Positions 34,716 to 45,174 of a DNA stretch of 64,000 nt are shown in pieces; positions within the stretch are counted from its first letter, which is position 1, and the number at the start of each line of letters is the position of its first letter. This DNA comes from Simmondsia chinensis (lineage: Eukaryota > Streptophyta > Magnoliopsida > Caryophyllales > Simmondsiaceae). The DNA lies in assembly GCA_018398585.1 (NCBI GenBank), contig JAGTTD010000012.1, positions 23,941,036 through 24,005,035 on the forward strand, given 5' to 3'. Below the pieces are notes generated by a model. The model was given only the letters and a program-made list of their open reading frames with translations. It ran no database searches and was not told the DNA's origin. The translations under genes were made by a program, and so were the position numbers.

Positions 34716-37700
34716 TCATCTATGATCCCAATCACTTTGAACCAAATTAATACACGTGATTAATTTGTCCAAAGTCACATTCTTAGTGTCCACATCCTCT
34801 AGATTTACATCAGTACAGATTTTACGTAGTTCAACAGTGTTCTTTTCTAGCATATCATTCACAAAACTTCTCTGAATCGCTAAGTGTTTAGTTCTATCAT
34901 GATAAACAGGGTTTTTACACAAAGCAAGGGCTGACTAACTGTCCGAAAACAGTATTGGAGGCCCATAATCTAGATTAATTTCAGACAACAGGCCCCTCAA
35001 CCAGATAGCTTCTTTTATAGCTTCAGTTAGGGCTTGGAATTTAGCCTCTGTTGTTGGCAAAGCAGTCATAGACTGTAGCTTTGATCTCTAACAGATGGCT
35101 CCACCATTTAGAGTATAAAGGTAAGCACTAGTTGACCTTCTTTTGTCTAAATCTCCCCCAAAATCAGAATTAGTGTAACCTATCAACCTAAGGTCTGTTT
35201 CTGTCCTACCGAAGGTAAGTCCCAACTTATAGGTTTGCTTAATGTACCTTAATAACCACTTAACTCCATCCCAATGTTCTTTTCCTGGGTTACTCATAAA
35301 CCTAGAACGAACACTTAAAGGAAAAGCTAAGTCTAGTCGTGTACAAGTCATAGCATACATTAGCGAACCTATAACATTGGCATAAGGAACCCTTTCCATC
35401 TGTTTCTTATCCATTTCATTAGAAGGACACTATTCAACTAAAAATTTGTACTGACTTGCCAAGGGCAACTTAACAGGTTTACAATCAGACACATTAAACC
35501 TATTTAATATCTTCTCCAAGTACCCTTGTTGTGACAGATGCACTGTTCCAACAGTAAGATCCCTAGTAATTTCCATACCAAGTATTTTCTTAGCCTTACC
35601 TAGATCTTTCACATCAAACTCAGCAGAAAGCATTAGCTTTAAATCATTAATACAGTTCATAGATCTACTAGCAAGGAGCATATCATTAACATAGATATGT
35701 AAATACAGTGCATCATCAGTATCAGCATGTTTGAAGTAAAAACAAGTGTCATGAATTGATCTGCTAAAGCCCCTACTCATCATGAATTGGCCAAAACGTT
35801 TGTACCACTACCTAGGGGATTGTTTCAAGTCATACAAGGGGACGCTCGGCTCGGCTCGTTTACACCCCTACCCTCAAGTTGGGTGATAAAAATCTCTTCT
35901 TCCAGCTCACCATGGAGGAAAGCTGTAGTAATTTCCATTTGTTCTAAAAACATATTGAACTTAGCAGTCAGTGCCATAAGAATTCTTATGGTAATGTGTT
36001 TAACAACAGGAGAGAATATCTTATTGTAATCTACCCCTTCTTTTTGTGAAAACCGTTTGCAACTAATCTGGCCTTGAACCTTGGCTGTCCAGATGATGTA
36101 TTGGGTTCCTTTACCTTATAGATCCATTTAGAACCTACCAACTTCCAACCCTTAGGTTTAGTAACTAAAACCCAGGTTTCGTTCCTTTTGAGGCTTTCCA
36201 TTTCCGCAGTCATGGCCTTAAGCCACTGTTCAGAAGCTGCCCCCTTGATAGCTTGAGAATATGTGAGAGGTTCAGACTCAACATATTCTAAGGCAGTGTT
36301 TAGGGCATAGACTATGCAATCTGCATAACCAGCCTAACAGGTGCCCTAGTTTCTCTCCTCTCCCTATCCCTAGCTAGTTGGTAGTTACATAGATCCATAT
36401 GTTCAATTATTTCTTGAGGTTTAGGGCTCCTCTCAGCACTGACAGTCACCTCTTCTTCAGGATCTAAGGTCTGGTTTTTCTGATATGCAAGTTTAGGTGG
36501 GTTGATTTCGAACTCATAGAGTTCAGGGTCAAACTTTCAAGGGCTGGTAGAAGTAACTGCAGTCCCAGCAGCTACTAGTTTCTACAAATAGGGCATTTCT
36601 TCCACATTAAAGGTCACATCCCTACTAATTATTATTTTGCTTCTATTACCATCCCTTACACCCACTCTATAACCCCTTACACCATCAGGATAGCCTAAGA
36701 AAACATCTTTCACAGCTCTAGGTTCAAGTTTTCCTTCTAATTGATGCGCATATGTAGCACATCCAAAAACTTTTAAAACAGAATAGTCACTTGTTTTTCC
36801 AGTCCATTTTTCTTCAGTGGTTTTAAAATCAACTGCAAAGGAAAGAGGGGGGGGGGGGGGTCTATTTATAAGATAACATGCAATAACCACAGCCTCCCCC
36901 CAAAAGTTCTTTCCGAGTCCAGATGCAAAAAGCATGCATCTAACTCTATCTAAGAGTGTATGGTTCATTCTCTCAGCCAGTCCATTTTGTTGGGGTGCTT
37001 TTCTAACAGTATTGTGTCTTTTGATTCCATTTTGTGCACATAAACTATCAAGTTCTAAGTTAATATACTCAAGTCTATTATCAGTCCTAATTACCTTAAT
37101 CTTTCTACCAGTTTGATTTTCTGTAAGGTTCTTCCATCTAATAAAAGCATTGAAACATTCATCTTTTGTTTTGAGCAAATAGACCCAAACTTTCCTAGAA
37201 TAATCATCTACCATGGATAGAAAGTAATAAGCTCCACCTAAAGTTGGTACTCTAGCAGGCCCCCACAAATCAGAGTGGATATAATCTACAGGTGACTTAG
37301 TTATATGGACACCAGACTTAAATGATAGTTTATGATGTTTGCCAAAGATGCATGACTCATAGAAATCGGGCTTAGACACAAAACCACCCCTAACAGTCCC
37401 TTCTCGTTTAATTCATTCAGTCCTCTTTCAGATACATGTCCTAATCTTTTGTGCCAAAGGTTAGTTAAGTCAGCTTTTTCTGCAACAGAGCAGCCAACAG
37501 GAACTATATCACCTCTAAGTACATATAAACCATTCTTGACCTCCCCATTAAACACAACAAGGGAGCCCTTAAGGACCTTCATTACCCCTTGCTTAGCCTT
37601 TAAGGTCATTCCAGCCAGGTCTAACTGTCCAAGAGAAATCAGATTCCTTCTAAGTTCAGGCACATGCCTAACTCCTTCTAGGGTGAAGTCATCACCATTT

Positions 37701-38732
37701 GACCCTCTAACCCTAACTGACCCCATTCCAACTACCTTGCACCCATAATTGTTTCTAGTAACACCTTCCCCTAGTCACAGTTTTGTACTCAGTAAAGAAA
37801 GATCTATCAGATGTCATATGAAAACTACTCCCTGAGTCAAGTACCGACTCATGTGTAGTTAGGTCTGCAGAGGCCACTAAAACTTCAGCGGAATCATAAC
37901 CATCAGTGTACTCAGTGTTATCTATTGTGCCATTGAATTTTCTTTGATAATTAGGACAATATCTCTTAATATGTCCTAACTTACCACATTCATAACACTT
38001 TACTTTACTGCAGTCCCTTCTTGGTCTAGAGCTGGATCTGTTCCTACTCTTGCTTCTTTTTCTTTCTTTATTATCTTTATTATGGTCATTGTTATTGTCT
38101 CGAGTCTTTGTTCTACCCCTAAGAGACAACCCTTCCCCGCTGTTACTGTTAGGTGGATACTTCCCTACCTTCCTAAGTCCAAGGACCTTGGACCTAAGGG
38201 CCTTTGTAACGTCCTTAAGTGCTATAGTATCTCGTCCATATCTTAGTGTGTCATTGAAAGCCCTAAGGTATTTAGGTAAAGCACACAACATTACTACAAC
38301 CTTAAGTTCATCAGCAACAGTTACCTTAACATTATCCAAATCTTGATAGATTTTGTTAAATTCATCCATAGAATCTTCTAAAGGTCTAGACTCACTCATT
38401 TTAAAAGTGAAGAATGCTTCTATACATAATGTCCTGTTAGACAAAAACTCAGACTTATAAATCTCCTCTAACTTAGCCTAGATGTCAGCCACAGTATTTT
38501 CAATACGGATCTGGTTTAGAATTGAATTATCTAGACTAAGTAGTCAAGAAGCGTAGGCTTTATGTTCAATCTCTAGTTTATCTTTCTCAGCTAGATAATC
38601 AGGTTGTTCATCTGCAGGTAAAAGCGCAGTTCCAGCACCTTGAGCCATTAGGATGGCCTTCATTTTAAGTTTCCAGAGATTAAAATCATTTCTACCGTCA
38701 AATCTTTCGATCTCAACCCTAGAAGAAGCCAT
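34716..38732 (-). pseudogene. Copia-2 gag-pol (broken)
   Basis: Starts at ATG 38732 (MASSRVEIERFDG). Gag ends with the zinc knuckle CYECGKLGHIKRYC (about 38010-37968). The protease keeps DSG (VLDSGSSFHM, about 37840). After a frameshift near 37755 comes the pre-integrase LGHVSERGL block. Integrase (37379-36582) has all three catalytic residues in context: HSDLWGP, RTDN and NGLAERMN. A poly-C run in the coding sense (36847-36860) encodes an extra proline string. Reverse transcriptase begins at 36213 but loses its middle to a filler at 35838-35865, and YVDD has become YVND. RNase H covers 35414-34716 with stops. Confidence 0.92.
35838..35865. other. hAT-terminus-like filler inside Copia-2 reverse transcriptase
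   Basis: On the coding strand the frame reads ..EEEIFITQLEG and then runs into AGGGGTGTAAACGAGCC plus GAGCCGAGC before resuming at ..LKQSPRQWYKRF-like codons. About 20 residues normally lie between. The inserted string matches the typical terminal sequence of non-autonomous plant hAT elements. Only one end is present. Confidence 0.5.
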
Positions 38733-38754
38733 GTTGTTTCTTTAAGACAAAGAA

Positions 38755-38766
38755 GCTCTGATACCA
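38755..38766 (-). other. Primer binding site of Copia-2
   Basis: Minus strand TGGTATCAGAGC, canonical initiator tRNA-Met complement, two bases from the 5' LTR. Confidence 0.95.
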
Positions 38767-38768
38767 CT

Positions 38769-39681
38769 TGTTGAGTTTTAGTCACAAAAACTTCGGATCT
38801 TAAACAAAAAACTTCAGATCTTAAAGAAACTTTAGTGAATATTATTATAGACTTTTAGATCTAAGATTAAACATGTAACTGCAGTAAAATAAGTATCAAA
38901 TGAAAGATCAACACACACACAACAAAGAACACTAAGATTTACGTGGTTTAGCCTTTAACTAAGAACCTATTCCACGGCTCTCTATTTCTAGGGAAGTCTC
39001 TCCACTATTGTCAAGTTTCAAGTTATTACAGACCAAATCACTAAGACAACAACGAAATACAACCAGATCTCAAAGTTTATAAGTTAGAAACCTTTACTGT
39101 AGAAACAAAAACTAGAAAGGAGAAGAGATACTCACAAAGAAGTCATTAATGGCTTATCAAAGCTCCAAGAGGACTAGATCTGAACATGCAAGCCCTAACT
39201 CCCACGGATCCGTAAGGAAACCATAAAAAGGACCCTTTATATACACATGGGGCAATCAATCCATGGCAAGGCTGCAGATCCAATCTCAACCGTTTATCTT
39301 GCTTCTATCAACGGTGGTGATCATCCCAAAAGAAACACAACAAGGTGCATCAGATGGGTGACGTGTGTCCCCATTATTTAAACCAGATAAGGAAGCTTCC
39401 AGAGCAAGCTTCGGGCAGCAACGGGAATATCACAGGCTGGCAAGGGGCAGGTCAATATAGCATATGGGCAGGAGTATTATGGTCAATCTCCTCAATGACC
39501 AGATTTGAAACTAATATAAATCTACCCTTGTACATATACTTATTTACAACATATGCCACTCAATATTATATATACCAAATACAATGTATTCTGGAGTCTA
39601 CTTGATCTATAATACTTGAACAATGCTTGACTAAGATAATATTTGTCATAATTAAGTTATATAGAGAACAATAATTCAACA
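38769..39681 (-). repeat. 5' LTR of Copia-2
   Basis: 913 bp, TGTTGAGTTTTAGTC...TAATTCAACA on the plus strand, pairing with 33728-34640. Confidence 0.93.
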
Positions 39682-40060
39682 TGAGATTTTTGTGTATTTT
39701 GTAAAGCGATGTGCAGGAGGCACAAAGTAGAGGGAGAGAGTGAGATTAGTTTATTTAAGAGTTTTTTGAGATTAGTTTTGAGCGTGATTCATTCAAGTAT
39801 GAAGAGAGTCATACTCAGATGCTTTTGATTAAGTGGTTTGCAATTTGAGCCGTCCAAAAGTTGCATTGAGGTATGTTGGTGGCTTATCGTGCAAGACCTA
39901 TGTTGAGGGGTTGGTGGCTCACCGTGTAATAGCCACATTTGGCTTATCAAAGGTTTTTTCCTTTAGTTGAAAGAGGTTTTTCATGTAAATCGTTATATTG
40001 ATTGTTTTGTTGTTTTTGCTATTTTTCACTTCCAGTGTGTTTGATTGATATTTCCCAACA
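39682..40060 (+). repeat. Older copia LTR, 3' part, with primer site
   Basis: Ends TTTCCCAACA at 40060 and is followed by AGTGGTGTCATAAC (primer site at 40063-40074, a decayed TGGTATCAGAGC). Copia-2 is inserted into this LTR, so this is the older element. The following 40075-40490 is leader-like sequence without a usable frame. Confidence 0.65.
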
Positions 40061-40489
40061 AGTGGTGTCATAACATGTCGATAAAGCTTCTTGGTGAGAG
40101 TAAAAACCTGATATAGTGGTCCGGCTAGGCAGTACCATAGTCCGACGCGCTAAACACGCAATTGAGGGAGCTAGTCGAGATCCGAAGTCAAGAGGATCGG
40201 CAGTACCGGTGGATGTATGTTGGCTTATCATAACGACGGTTCTTAGTGGTGAAGATGAAAAGGTGGTAAACACCAAAGAAGGCGAATGATGGTGGAATGC
40301 ACACCATCCAAGAAAATGGTGGCCGGCAGATGACAATTAGGTCGGAGGATCTGACAGTGGTGGAATGCGGACATCTCAACTTCAGTGAAGTTGAGTAGTA
40401 GTGCCTACTTGGTGATTGACGGTGCGGCTGACGTGCAATGTTCTTAACAACAGAGAAGGAGAGGTGGGCTAGCGTTTTTTGAGGAGTTA

Positions 40490-40851
40490 TTGTATACACC
40501 ATTGCTCCCTCTTGTTTTTAAGTGTGTTTAAATTACTCCCTTAACTTTTTTTTCCTTCTAAGTTAGTCCTTATCTTTTTATCTTTGTTTAAATTAATTTC
40601 TTATCTTTTTTTTTATTTAAAATAGTCCCTAATATTTTAGTTTATGACAAAATTGGTCCCCAATCTGGTGACTAAAGTTAGGTAAAAACTAAAAATACGA
40701 GGAACAAGTTTGAAAAATAGAAAAAATGGGAGACTAGCTTGAACAAATTTTAAAATATACTAGACTAATTTGAACAAAAAAAAAAAAAATTAAGAAACTA
40801 GTATGAACAAACTTAAAAGTTAAGGGACCAATAGTGCAAATAACTCAGTTT
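40490..40851. mobile_element. MITE-like element with inverted ends
   Basis: Left CACCATTGCTCCCTC..TTTTAAGTGTGTTTAAA and right AACAAACTTAAAAGTTAAGGGACCAATAGTG are imperfect inverted repeats around an AT-rich centre with no ORF. The family looks like plant MITEs with GGTCCCTTAACTT ends. Its target duplication is not clear. Confidence 0.45.
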
Positions 40852-40976
40852 TTTGGTAAGTCGCTTTAGGCTACTGCCAGTACATATTTGGCCTTGTATA
40901 CGCAATTATATTGATGGAGAATTTTCAGTTGGCCATATTTTGTCGTCTTCTGATGCTTGGATTTCCTTCTAATTTT

Positions 40977-43384
40977 GGGAAATCGCACGGATTGGACCCC
41001 CCAGCCCCCCCTTAATGTTTTTTAGACCCCTTTAACCATAAATAGACTCTTTTGGACAAAAATGCCCTCCCACCTCACCCCCCCCCCCCCCCCCCATCCA
41101 TCCCCTCTCTCTCTCTCTCTCTTTCTCTCTCCTCATTTAATGCAAGGCAGGCAAAAGTACACTCTTTTGACCTTTCACTCTCCTTTTCTTCATTTTTTTT
41201 TTCCTTTTGAATTTTTTTTTGTCAAAAAAAAAATATATAATTTCCAAATTTGCCCTTTCTTCTTCTTCCCTCCCAGACCTTGTTTAGGCGTGCTTGAAGT
41301 AATTAATAAAATCATACACTGGGTATGATTCCTTTTAATGGTGTAAAATGAGCTTATTCAGGTGTATCACAAGAAATTAGTGGTAAAAGACTTATCATAC
41401 ACAATGTATGATAGGTTATAATGGCATAAAATTAACTTTTGCTTTTTGTTTCAAGTAATTAGACGTACAGTTGGATGAAATCGAATCATACACTGGGTAT
41501 GATGCGTTTTAATGGTGTAAAATGAACTTATTCAGGTGTATTCCAAGCAATTACTGGTAAATGACTTGTCATACACAATGTATGATAGGTTATAATGGCA
41601 TAAAATCAACTTTTGCTGTTTTTTTCAAGTAATTAGGGGTATAGTGGTCTGAAATCGAATCATACAATGGGTATGATGAGTTAAAATGGTGTAAAATGAA
41701 CTTATTCAGGTGTAGTTCAAGCAATTAGTGGTAAATGCCTTGTCATACACAATGTATGATAGGTTATAATGGCAAAAAATCAAGTTTTGCTTTTTTTTCA
41801 AGTAATTACTGTTACAGTGGGCTGAAATCTAATCATACAATGGGTATGATACTCTAAAATGGTCTAAAATGAACCTTTTCAGGTTTTATTAAAACAATTA
41901 GTGGTAAATGACTTATCATACACAATGTATGATAGGTTATAATCGCATGAAATCAACTGTTGCTGTTTTTTTTCAAGTAATTAGATGTACAGTGTGATGA
42001 AATCGAATCATACACTAGGTATGATGCGTTTTAATGGTGTAAAATGAACCTATTCAGGTGTATTACAAGAAATTAGTGGTAAATGACTTGTCATACACAA
42101 TGTATGAAAGGTTATAATGGCATAAAATTAACTTTTACTGGTTTTTTCAACTAATTACTGTTACAGTGGGATGAAATCGAATCATACAATGGGTATGATA
42201 CATTTTAATGTTGTAAAATAAACTTATTCAGGTGTTTTTTAAGCAATTAGTTGTAAATGACTTATCATACACAATGTAGGATAGGTTATAATGTCAACAA
42301 ATCAACTTTTACTGGTTTTTACTTCTAATTACTGTTACAGAGGGCTGAATCGAATCATACAATGGGTATGATGTGTTTTAATGGTGTAAAATGAACTTAT
42401 TCAGGTTTATTTCAAGCAATTAGTTGTAAATCACTTATCATACACAAATTATTATAGGTGTTAATGGCATAAAATTAACTTTTGCTGTTTTTTTCAAGTA
42501 ATTAGGGGTAAGTGGTCTGAAATCGAATCATACACTGGGTATGATTCGTTTTAATGGTTTAAAATGAGCTTATTCAGGTGTATTACAAGAAATTAGTGGT
42601 AAATGACTTGTAATACACAACGTATGATAGGTTTAATGGCATAAAATCAACTTTTACTGGTTTTTTCAACTATTTACTGTTACATGGGGATGAAATCGAA
42701 TCATGCACTGGGTATGATGCGTTTTAATGGTGTAAAATGAACTTATTCAGGTTTATTTCAAGGAATTAGTTGTAAATGACTTCTCATACACAATGTATGA
42801 TACGTTATAATGGCAAAAAATTAACTTTTGCTGTTTTTTCAAGTAATTAGAGGTAAGTGGTCTGAAATTGAATCATACACTGGGTATGATTCGTTTTAAT
42901 GGTTTGAAATGAGCTTATTCAGGTTTAGTTCTAAACAATTAGTGGTAAATGACGTATCATACCCAATGTATGATAGGTTGTAATGGCATAAAATCAACTT
43001 TTGCTGTTTTTTTTCAAGTAATTAGGGATACAGTGGTCTGAAATCGAATCATAAACTGGGTATGATGCTTTATAGTGGTGTAAAGTGACCTTATTCAGGT
43101 ATATTAGAAGTAATTAGCGGTAAAGAGCTTGTCATACACAATGTATGATAGGTTTTATTGGCATAAAATCAACTTTTGCTGTTTTTTTTCAAGTTATTAG
43201 GGGTACAGGGGTCTGAAATCGAATCTATATACGTGTAGTTCAAGCTTTATTGGTGTATGATGCACTTCATACACGGTATATGATGGGTTATATTTGTGTA
43301 AAATCAACGTATATTTGTGTATTTTAGTAATGTGTATTTAAAAAAAAATATACATTTTGAGTATAGTAATCCGTACCATTTTCC
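40977..43384 (+). repeat. Left terminal arm (TIR) of the MULE
   Basis: Starts GGGAAATCGCACGGATTGG, then GGACCCCCC, an 18-C run (41078-41095), CT repeats, CATTTAATGC, then the 174-bp array. It ends with AATCCGTACCATTTTCC (43368-43384), an inverted copy of its own start. The inverted homology with the right arm extends further inward to about 43560. Confidence 0.9.
41312..43240 (+). repeat. Satellite-like array, ~174-bp dimer, left arm
   Basis: TCATAC-type landmarks at 41312, 41486, 41660, 41833, 42008, 42182, 42356, 42528, 42701, 42873, 43049 and about 43222 give a very regular 172-176 bp period, about 11 units. Each unit is two related halves: half A has TCATACACTGGGTATGAT, half B has TCATACACAATGTATGAT. 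Both are followed by GGTT-TAATGG..TAAAAT..AACTT. Confidence 0.93.
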
Positions 43385-43689
43385 TTCAAAAAGGCCCTCC
43401 CATTCACCCCCCCCCCCCCCCCAACCCGTCCCCTTTCTCTCTTCTCATTTAATGCGCAGCCGATTACTGTACTTTAGCCTCTCTCCACTCCATTTTCTCT
43501 CTCTTCATTTAATGCAAAAGTACATATTTTTATTTTATGTCATGTAACTTGCTTCTCACTCTATTCCTCCCTTCTTCTCATTTCCCGCCCATTTACTCAC
43601 CTCTTATTCATGGTATTTGTTACTTTTCTCTTAATCTGAATTCCCCACGTCCATTTTTCTCTCATTTTTCTCTCAATCTGCTACATTGG

Positions 43690-43811
43690 GCCCTCGGAAG
43701 AAGAAGAAGAAGAAGCCATTTTAAGATCGTGTTTGAAGCTTCGTGGCATTGCTGTAGGTTCAACGTTGAGTCCTTACACACATTTCACGGTTTTCAGATC
43801 AGATACTGAAG
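43690..43811 (+). other. Putative non-coding first exon of the transposase gene
   Basis: Follows CT-rich leader-like DNA (43430-43680) and ends GAAG|GTAACA at 43811/43812, a good splice donor. The matching acceptor is CCACAG at 45172, just upstream of the ATG. The 5' limit is a guess. The peptidase gene at the other end has the same arrangement. Confidence 0.5.
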
Positions 43812-45172
43812 GTAACATGACCATTTGCTGACATTGTCGTTAACGTATCCTTGTCCTATGAGGTCGGTGTGTTACAAGTCGTTTATGGTTTATGATTGGT
43901 TTAAATGATGTATTATAACTTTCTTTTGGTGTGTTTGAACTCATTAGTGGTGTATGATTAGTCATACATCGTGTATGATAGGTTTTAATGGTGTGAAATC
44001 AACTTGTTTAGGTGTGCTTCATGTAAATAGTGCTGTATGATCTATCATACACCGTGTATGATAGGTTTGAATGGTGTGAAATCAATTTGTGTTTGTGTAT
44101 GTTAAGTAATTAATGGTGTATAATCAGTCATACACTGTGTAGGATTGGGTTTAATGGTGTATAACCAACTTGTGTTTGTGTGTATTAAGTAATTAGTGGT
44201 GTATAATCAATCATACACTGTGTATGATTGGTTTTAATGGTGTATAACCAACCTGTGTATGTGTATGTTAAGTAATTAATGGTGTATAATCAGTCATACA
44301 CTGTGTAGGATTGGGTTTAATGGTGTATAACCAACTTGTGCAGACGTTTTTTAAGTAATTAGTGGTTTATGAGCAACCATACACTATGTATGATTGGGTT
44401 TAATGGCGTATAACCAACCTGTGTATGTGTATGTTAAGTGTATAATCAGTCATACACTGTGTATGATTGGGTTTAATGGCCTATAACCAACCTGTGTATG
44501 TGTATGTTAAGTAATTAATGGTGTATAATCAGTCATACACTGTGTATGATTGGGTTTAATGGTGTATAACCAACCTGTGTATGTGTATGTTAAGTAATTA
44601 ATGGTGTATAATCAGTCATACACTGTGTAGGATTGGGTTTAATGGTGTATAACCAACCTGTGTATGTGTATGTTAAGTAATTAATGGTGTATAATCAGTC
44701 ATACACTGTGTAGGATTGGGTTTAATGGTGTATAACCAACCTGTGTTTGTGTATGTTAAGTAATTAATGGTGAATAATCCATCATACACTGTGTATGAGA
44801 GCTTCAAAGGGTGTATGATGAACTTATTTTGGTGTCTTTCAAGTACAGAATGGTGTATGGCTTACCATACACCGGGTATGATAGGTTTGATTGGTCTAGG
44901 ATGAACCTGTTTTGGTGTCTTTCGTGTATAGAATGTGGTATCCTTAACCGTAGACCGTGTATGATTGCTTTAAAAGGTGTGTGATGAACTTATTTATGAC
45001 TGTAACGCAAATCATACACCATGTATTCTTTCTTAAAGTAGTGTTATTTGTGTATTATGGTTTTAAACCAATCATACACCGTTTTTAGTGGTTTCAATGC
45101 TGTACTTTCATTCCACCCTAGTGTGTTTCATGTCAATTTTGCTTTGATATCATGTTTTTTTCTTGTCCACAG
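43812..45172 (+). repeat. 5' intron of the transposase gene, filled with ~83-bp monomers
   Basis: Between donor GTAACA and acceptor TTTTTTCTTGTCCACAG lie about 14-15 head-to-tail monomers (43890-45085). Core words are at about 43960, 44045, 44129, 44211, 44293, 44377, 44449, 44533, 44616, 44700, 44784 and 44870, so the period is ~83 bp. The unit reads CAGTCATACACTGTGTATGATTGG, then TTTAATGGTGTATAACCAAC, then TGTGTATGTTAAGTAATTAATGG. Splicing is inferred, not shown. Confidence 0.75.
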
Positions 45173-45174
45173 TA

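Larger units (their letters stand above)
33728..39681 (-). mobile_element. Copia-2: Ty1/copia element (Tork/Tnt1-like)
   Basis: A 5954-bp element with two 913-bp LTRs (33728-34640 and 38769-39681), primer site, gag-pol and polypurine tract (minus-strand ACGTGGAGAAT just before 34640). Flanks TGAGG (33723-33727) and TGAGA (39682-39686) are a near-perfect 5-bp target duplication. LTRs differ by visible substitutions (roughly one in ten in the part compared by eye). It is related to Copia-1 at protein level but has different LTRs and opposite orientation. Confidence 0.95.

Noticed and set aside
36847..36860. G14 tract as a structural or regulatory element
   Set aside because: It lies in the integrase frame of Copia-2 as a proline-codon slippage expansion with no counterpart elsewhere in the element.
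41312..43240. Regularly spaced repeats resembling a CRISPR array
   Set aside because: Whole 174-bp units are repeated without unique spacers, in a plant genome and inside a transposon arm; this is a tandem satellite.
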